The notes under the pieces were generated by a model, which made no database searches, was not told the origin of the DNA, and saw nothing but the letters and a program-made list of their open reading frames with translations. The translations under genes and the position numbers were made by a program. A stretch of DNA of 64,000 bases. Origin: Lingula anatina (lineage: Eukaryota > Brachiopoda > Lingulata > Lingulida > Lingulidae). The DNA lies in contig NW_019774291.1 in the NCBI RefSeq assembly GCF_001039355.2, positions 375,276 to 439,275 of the forward strand, given 5' to 3'. How positions within the stretch are numbered: the first letter of the stretch is position 1; each line of letters starts with the position of its first letter. Positions 51,304 through 64,000 of the stretch are shown piece by piece.

Positions 51304-52825
51304 TAACATAGGTATTTCGACCGTTCTGACTCTATTACTTCAAAAAATTCACCAGACGATTTGTTCACATTTGCGACTATTTCTTTTCTAGTCATGGACA
51401 TTTCCCAATTTTCCCCGTACAATATTTGCGACATTAGAAACAAATGTATCCAAAAAGTTTTTGTCTGAAGCTGATGTCTTGATTTATCATAATATGACCT
51501 ATTCACGCGATTAAATGGCGTTGACGGTGCATGCTGTGACAGAATTACACAGACTTCTGTCAGCCCGGTCGTTATAAATGTGTCGGCTACATAATCTAAA
51601 TTTGAATCAGAGGTGCAATTAAGTGTATCTATGTATAACACGGAGACGGCGATACTAATTCATTACTCGTCCCTTTTTCTCCCTCCTTCGTTTTGTCACA
51701 TTTTTTCTCATTTTAATTCAGTTCGTTCGCTGCAGATCGTGCCTTTGTACATTATGTTCAGTTTAGCAGCAGCGCCGCACTTTATCACCGCTACAACGGG
51801 ACAACCCTGGAGTAATGGTTTCCGACTCAGCAGGCATCGTTCACGTGCCCCATGGTGCTCCAATTTTTTTCTTTTCCTTGATTGAGATAATTAAATGACT
51901 ATTCATCGCTGATTTCGGCATTGGTTTGATTTTCGATGTAAAGCTATGCTAGAGCGTAGTGTGCTACTTAGATGGTTCTTTCTTTTCGTTGGTTTCCCAG
52001 ATTTTGGTGTTCTAACATATTTTGTTTCTGTACTTAACTATTTCGTGCACTTGAAATGTTGGAAATTTCAATTTGTTAAGCACTCATGGACAAAAACTCT
52101 TGTTTTAAATGCATATGAAAAAATGAAGGCATTAAGAGTGAAGTTTCTTTCCATAATCAACTGGAAGTCATTTTGTTCCTATTCCTAGAAAATGTAACTG
52201 TTAACACTCATAAAATATATCGACTATCATCTAATATACATTAGGATTTGTTTCAGATGCACTGCGTTCTCATACTGCTAGATGGCTTGGGTATTTTGCG
52301 AATCCAAAAAACATCTTTAATAAAATTTACACCAATTATGTGTGTAACGTGATCGGTTTAGAGCTTTTAGGTGGCTTACTGAGATCAGGGTGTCGACAAC
52401 CGCTTGGTAGCTGTAACAGTAGCGGTACAAGAAGTTTGATTGTAAGGGGTGAATCACAAAAGGGAAATGAAGAAGGAATTCGGGAAATATATTACAAAAA
52501 CAGATTTCCCGACAACTTCGACTGTTTCCTTTACGACGTATGGTCACTATAATATATTACATGCATGCAAAACACTGTGATCAATTATACGTACAAGTTG
52601 TGACAATTTCTGTGTTTCTCAATTCCAGAACTTTTCGCATCATCTTGTATAGGTATAATTTTGGATAACATGCAACAAGGATTAATGTCACGATTCGTTT
52701 TGTTTCTGAATGTTAGTTACCAATACGAGACCTGTCCTTGAGGTCAAACTTTAGTCCATTCCCATCACGGCACACACACTGGCACACACACGCATGCACA
52801 CACACACAAACGCACACACGCGCGT

Positions 52826-52868
<43 letters not shown>

Positions 52869-53550
52869 GTTGCTCAAAATGACGGGCACACCCTTGACAA
52901 TTTGGTATTTTAACAATAATACAGCTGTGCATTAAAGAAAAATTGATGTTTGTAACAAAAAGAATCCATGGATGTTAATGCTGTTCGTTACAACGATACA
53001 ATGACACCACACCTACGTTCGATGTATGTAAATTATTTTTACATGTATGTAAATTATTTTAAGGTCTGGAAATCATTTTCTTTTGCAATGCACATGCTTG
53101 TGATCATTTAATCTATATCAGTTTGGTCCAAGCGTATCTAACTTGCCCAGTTTCGATGGACATTTCTTCATGCGTTGGTCTCTTCACTATTAAAACTGAC
53201 TTACGACTTGATTTTCAACGTGTTGCTGTATTGAAGATGATCTTACAAATTAAAGTTGGAAAAATGACTTAAAGAGGTTTATTTTCCTATATGGAAAAAA
53301 ACGTAATTTAAATTGTTTTAAAAGTGGGGAAGATTGGGAATGGTTGTAGCACTTTTCGTTTGAAAAATGTAATTTTATAAGTTTTGTATTCAAGTCTGAT
53401 TTTTGTGGCATAAAAAGAACTGAATGTAAAGATCACCCGCAACTCTTTATTTCAAGGAATAATTCTTGAGTTTTATTCAAAATTGCGACGACTTGTACAT
53501 GAACCAATCACGTGCAAATTTGTTAATGAAAATCAACTGACAGCATGTCA
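51304..53550. other. Gene-free region
   Basis: No gene recognised. It contains an AC-rich microsatellite. Confidence 0.5.
52770..52866. repeat. (AC)n microsatellite
   Basis: AC-rich from about 52,770, perfect from 52,825 to 52,866. Confidence 0.95.
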
Positions 53551-53987
53551 GAGTTTTAAAAACACATTCTATTAAGGAAAACTTATATGCAATATATAAC
53601 CATAGGGTGTGCAAAAAAGTGAATGAACTCATTTTCACATGACAGCGCATTTAATATCTAAGTTAAATCCAACAACGTTACTGTTAAAAATTTGATAAGC
53701 TATTACAACTATTAGAAACCATAGAAGATATCTTAAAGTGGATCGACCTGCAATGCACTAAATGTTCTAAATGAGTTTTAAAAACACATTCTATTAAGGA
53801 AAACGTATATGCAATATATAACCATAGGGTATGCAAAAAAAGTGAATGAACTCATTTTCACATGACAGTGCATTTAATATCTTAGTTAAATCCAACAACG
53901 TTACTGTTAAAAATTTTGATAAGCTATTACAACTATTAGAAACCATAGAAGATATCTTAAAGTGGATCGACCTGCAATGCACTAAAT
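53551..53987. repeat. Recent tandem duplication, two ~214-bp units
   Basis: Unit 1 (53551-53763) and unit 2 (53773-53987) begin GAGTTTTAAAAACACATTCT and end CAATGCACTAAAT, offset by 222 bp. They differ at only about six positions, including two single-base indels. No gene content. Confidence 0.95.
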
Positions 53988-56352
53988 AATCTTTAATTAT
54001 TTAAATTTTATTACAATCTATACATATAAACCAACGACGTGTTAGGACAAACGCAACCCATTATTAGTTAATGGAATAACAAGCCTTCATATAGGATTCA
54101 AAATTCCACAATAAATACATTGTTAACAACGCATAGAAATTTAAAAAATCCCATTTTACCACCAGAATGTTCTGAATATTTATTATGGATTCATTAACCA
54201 TTGGAAAGTATGGAAAATTGTCCAGGGATATACGTTTTATGGCACTTTTCACCCCAAAATGAAGAGTCGTCATTCCTTTAAACCTATTGGTGTTTGTGTG
54301 TGAGCTAAATACATCCATATTCTTGAAAATGAAATGTTTTATCTGTAGTGCTGAATTTCGTACCATAGGAATTCATGACATAATATATGAAGTTGTCTAT
54401 ATTTTCTTTTGTTTTTATGCATAAAATTACTTCTGGCGACAACTTTTTCATTTATTTTCATTCATTTATTATTTTCATTATTATTTTCATTCATTCATTC
54501 ATTTATTGAAATAAAAAGGAAAGAATAAGTCAAGAAAAAAAGTAAAAGAATCCTTTTTGACAAAAATAACTGTCAAATCTTACACAGTATACAAAAATAA
54601 TTATCATTTAATGCCAATGTTTTACCAATAAGACAACAACATAACTTATAGTTATGACGTTTTTAATTTTTGACTTAAACGTGTATGTTCAGGTTTATTA
54701 CATGTAAAATTATGTTCTACTTCTATTGTCAAAATTATATGATTTCACTAAAATCATTCCAAGAGTTCGTATATTGAACTATTGACTTCTGTACTTTTGC
54801 GTTAACGGGTCTTTTTCAAAAAAATATAAATGGTCATAAGCGGGTTTTATTTATTCAACATTAAGAATCTAAATATTTTCAAAATTCAACTAATCGATAC
54901 AATTAACAGGTAAGAATTTGCACTCATTATCTTCATTTAAAAAAAAGCAAATGTACAGAAGGTTATTTTCCTAACTACATTTAATATGACACAAAAAGTT
55001 TTGCCATTCAAGAAGACATCAAAAACATTGCAACGACTAAGTGACGTCAAAAGCTCTGGATCGGCAAAGTAGCCACATCAATGGAAACAGTTTTGCATTC
55101 AAAATACATTTCCAGTTTTGTACCTATGTTCTCTACCCTATATACACGTACATAAAAGATCTGAAGATTTGATTTCGTTTTAGATATTGGGATAATATAT
55201 TTCATGTCATCGTAGAGGAATTCAATCCCACTGTAATTGTCTTTAGTCAGGAGGAAGGGTGACAAGTTGACATAAGCTGAACAGTTAAAACTTTTCCACA
55301 GAGAAATGGAGGGGACAAAATGGAAGTATTGCACGCAGGGTTAGGATGTCTAGGCCTACTTCTTTTCGATTCAATCAATAGCGTTGAAAATACATTATCA
55401 TAATCAGTGTTTCCCACCCATTGCGCCAGCCAATTTAATCGACAGGTCTGTGCACTGAAGGTATTCATACGTTTTGTGTTTCTGGTTTGTTTTCATATAT
55501 ACACCTTTGCCTATTGGTCAACCATTATCATATTTCTTATATTTCTACCCTTATAGTTATCAGTCACTTTGTTTAATTAACGGTTGAGATACAGCATTAA
55601 ATAATTTCTTTTGTCACTTTTGTAAATGTGTTTTTCCTCCGAACTTTAAGTGTATGCATAGAACTGACCTGGCACGTATGAATCATTTAGCGGGACAAGG
55701 GTAGGAAATGATTGAAGTACTTACATGGCACCTGATTGATCAGATTAATTTCAAACGTTACGATGTGCCGGCGTTCAGTATGCTTCAGGTTATTGCCAAA
55801 AACCTGATTGATCACCCAGAATATTTTAAGTGCTCAATAAATCGCTAACCCAGTTTGTCAATGCTTACAGCTGCACTGTTTGGAACTCGGTTTTTTGACC
55901 GGCAGCATATATTGTATAATCGTTGGCGTAAAGACACATTTGTCATGCTTATGAGCCATCAGTGCCATGTTAATTGTCTATAAAACGGCAATTATGGTGT
56001 TTTGTTTTCAAAAACAACATGTATCAAAACGAAAGGAACTTGTCGAAAAAAACGGTAATTTTAATTTCGATTTTTATTTCACTTTATATAGGCCTCATGT
56101 TTTTACGCGAAACATGTTCCAAGAAAGGGAAAGAGAGCTGTTTCATAGAAAAATGTTATTGTGATTCCATATATCATCTTTGCTCGGTGCTGAATAAGTA
56201 CTCCAAATTTATCTAAAAACAGAAATATAATAAGGTTGAGGATAAAACACCCGCAGAGAAACTCCACACTTCATTTATATTTTTTTTGTCAATACATAAA
56301 GGCCTCAGGTGAAATATTAAAATATACGAGTAGCCACTGAAAATATAGTTTT

Positions 56353-56392
<40 letters not shown>

Positions 56393-56724
56393 GCACGCAC
56401 TTCTTTCATTTCTGCAAAACTTCTAATTGCACTGTATCTATTTCAAAGTTAAATGAGTATCATTAGAAGCAATTAGAAGCACGTTTCACTATGCATATAA
56501 ATCAGATACAGTGTTCAACCCCCTATTTATGTTATATCTGAGTTGTTGATAATTGCAGGCGGTGGTATGCGTTTCTGTGATACCGCACTCGGTTGATTAA
56601 ATCTAACTTTGCCAAAGTGGCGGCTCTCGTGCCACGAGTCATGAGACGACTTTCATGACATGGCTTGCGTGACATCAAGGTCGAAGGTCATTCAGGAATG
56701 TCTTGATACCAACTGACCACTTAG
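53988..56724. other. Gene-free AT-rich region
   Basis: Contains ATTC/ATTT-type repeats near 54,455-54,510 and a CT microsatellite. No gene recognised. Confidence 0.5.
56355..56390. repeat. (CT)n microsatellite
   Basis: About 18 CT units. Confidence 0.95.
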
Positions 56725-56975
56725 GCCCATTCTCTTACGCACCCTCAGTCTACGTGAATCGACCCAACTCTGTGGGGACTCTCGCTGACTGCAATTAACA
56801 TAACTGAATGACATACGTCACCCTGGTGTTGAGGAAAATACAGAAAAATTGGTGATTATACTAGTACGTTGGAAACAAAAGGAGGCGTGTCATTCAGTTC
56901 AGCTGATTGCACTTAGCGAGAGTCCCTGCAGAGTTGGATCGATCCATGTAGGCCGATGGTGTTTATGGGAATGGG
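56725..56975. mobile_element. Older inverted-repeat (MITE-like) element
   Basis: The left arm 56725-56812 and right arm 56889-56975 are reverse complements at about 75-80% identity, sharing blocks such as GGGACTCTCGCT, CCAACTCTG and ACTGAATGAC. The 76-bp centre is unrelated. No coding potential. The divergence suggests an older insertion than the other two foldbacks. No clear target duplication was seen. Confidence 0.65.
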
Positions 56976-59900
56976 GTCTGACACTCACATAACATAGTTG
57001 ACAACACAGATGACTTGACTGCGGACCAAGATTAATTTTATTAACTTGTTTTCTGCTGAATTTCCTAAATTGGGTATACCCCTGGTACATGTGCGGCAAC
57101 ATGGGAGGTTAGAAGATTTCTGTACACAAGCATCTTTTTGTTTGAGAAAAGGCAAAACAGTATGTAAAACTAAAAATAAACCTGTTTTGTTCGAAAGTGA
57201 TACCTTGATATCTTAACTTAAGAAATTTGTCAATCTGTGTAAATCTCAAAGTTGTGTTTTTATAAAATAAAAAAGTATATTTGATATTCACTGTGTATCA
57301 ATGATAGCATAACCGTTATCAAATTCTCCAGTACCTTCTCTTTACAGTCTCTAAAGTCAATTTGTTTCGAGGACAAGATCAAAAACCAAACAGAAAAGAA
57401 AAAAGGCCACAGGACATGTACCTGGTACAATCGACACCGGACAGTCCGTTGAAAATCGTGAATCCATTCATTTATTCATGCGGCAAGTTAAAATCCCACT
57501 GACTGGATTTTTTTATGGATGGTCATGCGTGGTTAGCAGATGACCGAACAGATAAGAACCATTTACCACTGACCTACACCGACATGAATTTCTTTCTTAG
57601 ATTTATAGAAACATATCAACCGGTATATATCAGTTAAAAAAATCTTTACATTTCATTTCTTGCTAAGTTGTGCAATTTACTGTACAAAAATAGTTCGCAA
57701 CAACGGTATTTTTTCTTTTTGGGGGACTGCCATTGGCTTTCATTTAAATGTTTCGAACTTGAGGGGACAGCACATGCGACTCTTGTTGTCTTATATGCCC
57801 TTATTTTCTGAATGAACTTCTCCTCATATTTCAATTTCAAATCTCAAATTTCCCCCCTAAAGTTTACAAGAATATCACATAAACGTTTTTGTGGCCTAAA
57901 TGCAATTTTTAAGAAGTCCTCTCAAAAATGATTAAACACGCTGGGAAACGCGCGCGTGTCATAGGGTGTTTTTCTGAATTTTCTGACATCAGGAAAAATT
58001 AATGATATTTGTCTGTTATCGCTTCCAAGCTTTTTAGCGCTGTCTTTATAGATAAAAATTTCCACCAGCTTAGCATTTGGTTAGATGGGTTAGATGGTGC
58101 AATGAAGCCTACACGTAAATTGCAGTATAATTTTCTCTCGAAACGTGCAAAGCAGCACACTGACGGCCATTTTTAATGACAAAACCACTGGTACGGGCTA
58201 GTTCTGCGTGACCAAACTAGATATGATCGCATCACCATAAGATACCAGATTATACTATGCAAAACTATGGAAACAACAGGAAAACCAACCTTAAGTTGTT
58301 TTTTTCTTGATCTTTATTTGACCTATCACCCAAAGAAGTGTCAGTGATACGCATTTTTTCCGCACTTAAATTGGGCTGCCGGATATTAAAGTTAGTATCA
58401 TTTTTATTGCCTATCATGGACGGTAATGTATTCTAATGTATTTGTACTTGAAACATATCTTAAGCCGAATCTAAACTGCCTGTTGATAAGTATACCGATA
58501 AGTTGAAGCAATCTGATGAAATAAACGAATCATGAATTTCGTATAGGAACTTAGAAGATGTGTGTTTGTGTGTATTTGACAAAAGGAAGCAAACACGTAC
58601 TCAAAAAATGAAAAATAATACACGAGCTACTCATAGACTTTCGCCGGTTTAAATATGATTTTACTTGAGTGTGGTCATTTTTATCATCCTAAATGTTGTC
58701 ATTTTCGGCGTCCTTTCAACTTGAAGGTAACTGACCATTTTTATTGTACAAATATTCATAAATCTCTGTACTTGTCTTTTAACATTATATATCGCGTGCG
58801 CTACATCAGATATGCAACATCTTCTTTTACTTACTGAATAACAATTCCCCAAATTTATTTGTCTTGTGTCGGAGCCCCATAACTTTGTTGCCGCCTTCTT
58901 CAGATCAAAAAAATCAGACAATGAATCTATCAATGTTGACCCAAATTTGATATAGTTGTTTCATCGGCGGTCTTGCACTTATTTCCGGGTCCTGTGCTTT
59001 TTCTATAATTCTTGAATATTGTCTTGAAAACAAGACACAGGAAAATTGGTTTTTGGTGCATCATATAATCAGATTGGAACATGTTGAAAATATTGCCCCA
59101 TGGATTTAACAAACATGTCGTGCTGTTGAAACACTGTTCGTCCATTGTGTTTTTTCTCTCTTGCGTTTTCGTCAACAGTTCACTGCACGTTTTTTTTGTT
59201 TTTTTTTTCATGAGCGTACTCATGCGTGTAAAATAACTCATATGCATCATTTATTTGGAGGATGGAGGAGAAATAAAGAACTAAAGTATTGATGGGTAGA
59301 AAAAGACCCTTATTACACATATTTATTATTGTTGAAGAATCAAGCGGTTCAAACCCATGCTTTACTAACGAAAATAATAGACCGGGTACATATAAGATCG
59401 ACTTTCAACCCTCTGCCTCAAATCCTGCCATCTATTTTCAGTAATATTGTTCCTTTGTTCCAAAATCACATGTTTTTAACAATGAGATCACTATCGAAGG
59501 TACGAAATAACGCATTGGCTTAAATCGATTAAACATAAAAAAAGTAGATTTCTCCTGAAAACCGGAGTGACAAGTCTTCTATTTATCTATTCATTTGTTT
59601 GTCGGTTTACTTTTTGCCACTGTTAAAATATATTAACTCAATTCCCGTTACAACCCTTGCAAAGTGACACTTAAGCTATATATTTACGAAATAATTTATT
59701 TCTTTGAGCACACACTTTTTTCGTCAAATTTTTATCGAAATTTCTGTTTCGATTTGTGATGGCAACTCGTAAATAAGACAGGTTTAGATATGATTGCTTT
59801 TGATAAGGGCTCAGAAGAATGTACTTTAATAAGGAAATCCCCTTACTGTGATATTTTTACGTAAAGGGTTACAAGTCAAGAATTATACACAAAATGACAA

Positions 59901-62209
59901 ATATGACCCTCCAATAAAAGATCTTAACAGAGGTTGTAAAGGTGTCTCTTACCCTAGACCTCTATAATTTGCCATGCTTTAATTTAATTTAGTAATTTGC
60001 CACGGTATTAAATATATTTAATCAACTACCAACATTTCATTTGGTTTGCCCTATTCGGTTATTAAGCCAATTAAATGTAATGAAACAAGACGAACTCTTT
60101 AAACGTGTAATTTTTAATTACATAAAATGCTAGATAGAACAAAGTATAAGAATCTATTCTTGAGAATTGTTATGTCGTAGTAAATCTAAAAGATATATAT
60201 ATATATATATATACTGTAAATATATGCTTTAAATGGGATATATATGTGTGTTTTAAATGTGATAAAAATTAAAAGCGGCAGAACGCAAGATCGTTCAAAA
60301 TAAAGTACTATAATACTTGCAGAGATCAAGTCCTGCTTAGAAGTACAAACGTGTTTATTTTATTTTGTCATAAATATCTATTTAAATCAAGCTTAAAGAT
60401 ATGATATATGCCTTTAAAGAAAAATTATCCGTATAAAGATTTTAAGACTAATGATGGCAATCAAAATTGGCATGTTTTACACATTCTTTTTGCACTAACG
60501 TTTGCGCCTGTCACCAATCACGCAGATCTCGCACACTATATAACGTCATAATCGTGAAGTATTTCCTGTTATTATTTCTGTTGCGCATGAACCGATATTG
60601 TGTTTGGGTCTTCAACACGGTTCCGAGCGCTGTGCTGACTGTAGGACAGTATGCAGTTGGTTAAATAATTGGCTAACTGGTGCAACCGCCGCGGCACAAT
60701 TGCCATCACCATATATCATGCCCTATTGTTGCGTGCTGCCGTATAGCGTCTGAAGTTGGCTGGATTAGAGTTGGCATTACCGAGTCACATTTTTAGGACG
60801 GCCTATCTATCAAAAAAGTAAACATGTTTCAATTACTCGCGCTGATGACAGGGCTCAAGCCATCCGGCAATTTGCGACATGTATTTTCACGCGTTCGGGG
60901 CACGCAAGACCGGTAGCAAAATTTAATAGACGATGAACGCTTGAGTGATTTTACGTTTCTGGGCATCGGTTGGATAATCCATCCTTAGCATTCTTGTTGA
61001 ATCAGTGCGTTTCCTTAATAGTCGGAAAAAGCTTTGTCTTATACATGGTTCGTCCGTTGAAATTAAAAAAAAATATGTAGCCTACAGTATTAACAAGGGA
61101 GTAGCAGGTGTTAATGGAAGTCGCCCAAATCTGACCCACCACAGGTCCGCAGGAAGAGATGTAAAATCAACACCCCCTCTCCCCGTGAGGCAGGATCTTG
61201 ACTACTCCATAAAGTCTCTCCAACAAAGCTAATTTGGGAATTTAGAAATAAGGCAACTGCCTTGGCTGTCTCAAATTAGCTACGGTCATCCTAAAAAGCG
61301 CAAGAGCTAGATAGCCTACGTTGCTATAGGCCTACACTTTGTTTCTAAAAATCAAGCGACCTTGACATTCTTATAATGGATTGGGCAATATAATGCACTT
61401 ATCTTAAGTTACGTTTTGGTGACATAGTCATTAGATATTTAGGAAATAATGCGTTTTTTATTCAGGCAGCAAAGAAAAATATTCTGATGTAAAAAAAGGG
61501 TCGTTCATTGGATCTTGGCGTTAAAGTATTCAAGTAACGAATTTTCCTGGCATCAGTAGGCCTACATTAAGGGGATTTGTACCTTGATAAGTAGACACAA
61601 AACTGTTACCACCCACAAATGATGAATAAAATACATGTATTGTCATACATCATTCGTAGATTAGACTTTTCTAAAATTCTATTTGCTTAAAAAAGCTTTT
61701 TGGAATAACATTCACTTTTATAGTTTTTTGTCCATCAGTTATTTTTAGTCATCAATATAAACTGTGCGAATTAGTTTTATCAATAAAAACATGCATATGG
61801 AATTATTAAAGCATAAAGTAAAATTCCCGCTTCATTAAATCTACGAAACGTTTATTAACACTCCGATAATAAGCTAATAAAAGAGGATACTCGGTTTCAA
61901 AAAGAAATCTTGTAACAGTTTGACTTACATCACACTTCCACTGAGAGAGGCGATTACTGACTAAGAAGTAGTTTTTATCTGGACATTTTCGCGAATATGA
62001 CCAGGTTTTCTTTTCAAGACGTTTGTTACTTATATGTGCTGATATTTGTTGCACATTTTTTTGCTTTTTTTCCACAGTGAAATCGCCGTGATTATGACTT
62101 GATGCGCCTTTCGGATCATTGTTCCTTTATTTATTTTTTAGCATCAAAAGCTTTGGTTTTTACTTGATTGAATGCTTTTAAAATCTGGGTATTGCACCAT
62201 TGCTGAAAC

Positions 62210-62229
62210 GAGAGAGAGAGAGAGAGAGA
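62210..62229. repeat. (AG)n microsatellite
   Basis: About 10 AG units. Confidence 0.9.
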
Positions 62230-62843
62230 TGAATCTTCCAGACCTACAGCGAGCTTATATTAGTCGTAGATACTAATGTGCCTTTTAGCTGTTGGAGGCC
62301 ATACTTTGAAATAGTCACTAAAGCCTATATTTCACACTATAGTGACAAAAATAATTTGGTGATATAAATAAGTACCTAATAAGATGAAAAGAAAATTGCC
62401 ATTTAATAAGTCCCGATGAGGACGTGGTAATTGTACGGCCTGCAGTCAGGCATTCTACTAGTTGTGAATCTTTTTAACTGTGTTTTATTGTGTGTGGTGT
62501 CAAATGATGTTACTGCTGAACTAAAATATTCCCACAGAAGTCCCTCAGGATTTTATAATTCTATTTTTATCAAGGTACTCTTGGACTATCAAATCGCAAT
62601 AAAAAAACAGATAATTTCTTCATGTTGCACCTGAATGGTTAACAATCCGTTCAATGCGGTTTTTTATGCTCGAAAATTAATGTTATGTTATTCAATATTT
62701 TTAACTTTGATAAGTGACAGAATGCAGATGAATCTAACGCACTCTTCTTTCGTGTTAAAATAAGTATGTCTGCATCTCGTCGACGTTATCTTTTAACATT
62801 TTTTATCATGTCTAGAAAGGAGACAAAATTAACGGTGATATAA

Positions 62844-62886
62844 ATAATGCTTTAATGCTTTAATGCTTAAATAATGCTTTAATGCC
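62844..62886. repeat. AATGCTTTA tandem repeat
   Basis: Four imperfect copies of AATGCTTTA/AATGCTTAAAT. Confidence 0.85.
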
Positions 62887-62951
62887 CAAAATCCATTGCA
62901 AGTTGCATATGTTGCCAGTGCTACAGTGCCAGTCAACAAGCTATGTTATAC

Positions 62952-62973
62952 GAGAGAGAGAGAGAGAGAGAGA
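62952..62973. repeat. (AG)n microsatellite
   Basis: About 11 AG units. Confidence 0.9.
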
Positions 62974-64000
62974 CGGGGGAGTAGGGGTAACAAATGTGAC
63001 TGACCTACGGCTCGCTATTTTTTCTTTTTTTCGGATATCATACAGAAACGTAATTAAGAGTATTTGTATTAACAGTCATGTACAAACATTTTGTCATTTT
63101 ATGTGAAAAATGAAAGAGTTACCTTAAGAACTGCTCATTTTATTTCTACAATTGTCCATGTATACAAAAGTTACCTGAATTGTGTCAACACATTGACAAG
63201 CACAAATAAAACATTTAACAAAACTCATATTTATCCTTCTTGTATGTAGGGGTGAAACGAACGGTTCTATGATCCGCATAGATCACGTTTGGATATACTC
63301 ATCAAGCAAACGCATAAATTACACGAAATTGATTATAAACAGTGTTTTTCTATTGAAATAGACCACTTTCAGGAATTCCTGCAAACATAGGGTTGAAAAA
63401 AAGCAGTCATTATACTGCATTTGTTGAAAATGTAATTTGTCTTATCTAGACGACAGTCTACTAAAATAATCGTTTCAATTTTCGTAATTGGTGGAAGCAT
63501 TTTCTGAAAAATGGCCTTTTTAAGTGCCCTTTCAATTACAACATGCTCAGCGAATAATAGTTTTCATTTTACTTGCGTTTGACTTGATTATATACAGCCC
63601 AGAAGGGCTTTCACAACATCAACCCCTTAACATAAATTCAATACAATAGTTATTCCTTTGAATAATACAACAAATCGGTTTAATGAACTTCCTTGATAAA
63701 ACCAAACAACAAGGAAAACAGTTAGCAGTTCTAAATTTAAGATTTGAAGTTAGTCATTTGATTAGTTAGTCAGTTGGTTACATGCATGTCATAGAAGGTT
63801 TTGAGGTTTTTGTAATATCTTCCTTAATAAAGAAAATAAGATATGGACGTTGTTCAGTGGCGAAATGCATACTATACACATTTCAAAAGGGCATATCTTT
63901 ATGACTAAATATCCTGCAAAGCTATTTCTCCTCATTCAGACCATTAAAACGTTTTTAAAAACCCTCAAATAAAATATGTTGACATTTCCTTGTGAAATGT

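Larger units (their letters stand above)
56976..64000. other. Gene-free AT-rich region to the window end
   Basis: Contains a TA tract (60,193-60,213), AG microsatellites and AATGCTTTA tandem repeats (62,844-62,886). None of the ORFs has a recognisable domain. Confidence 0.5.

Noticed and set aside
51059-51391. Several ORFs of 66-119 codons on both strands with repeated RYVRQ/DMSD-type peptides
   Set aside because: They arise from the palindromic repeat units of the foldback element, so the repeated peptides are not evidence of a protein.

Overview
The window is AT-rich eukaryotic nuclear DNA from an animal. It holds spliced genes with canonical GT-AG introns, long gene-free stretches, dinucleotide microsatellites and small foldback elements. 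The only protein-coding genes I can support are two paralogous SoxE (Sox8/9/10 class) transcription factor genes. They lie head to tail on the minus strand. One SoxE pair in tandem, single-copy-style exon structure and palindrome-rich AT DNA suggest a marine invertebrate bilaterian. A lophotrochozoan is my best guess, but it is inference only.

Layout. Positions 1-27,800 hold no recognisable gene. There is a possible small plus-strand exon at the very left edge, a ~269-bp foldback element (10,589-10,857), a microRNA-like hairpin (about 21,221-21,295), two other exon-like blocks and simple repeats. SoxE copy 1 occupies 27,878-33,443 (three exons, 475 residues). A gene-free 11.7-kb spacer follows, with a diverged tandem repeat (41,751-42,054) and several complex, enhancer-like blocks. 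SoxE copy 2 occupies 45,111-49,690 with the same three-exon design. Positions 49,940-64,000 are again gene-free, with a 241-bp foldback element carrying a possible 5-bp target duplication, a 222-bp-offset tandem duplication, an older ~250-bp inverted repeat and several (TC)n or (AG)n tracts.

How the genes relate. Both copies share the SoxE dimerisation motif, a complete HMG box interrupted by a phase-2 intron after the LW of GKLWR, a second phase-1 intron, the middle transactivation domain starting QPIDFSRVD, a sumoylation-type KAENSPP motif and a C-terminal QRPP motif. About 140-150 bp upstream of each start codon they share an identical 14-bp block (ATTAGCATACGTCA read along the gene) followed by similarly ordered shorter blocks, which points to a conserved promoter. 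Copy 2 has an apparent 1-bp deletion in exon 3 that puts the intact-looking C-terminal half in another frame. This is either a recent lesion or polymorphism, or a sequence error.

The main points of interest are the tandem SoxE pair, the frameshift, the shared promoter block, the hairpin and the foldback elements.
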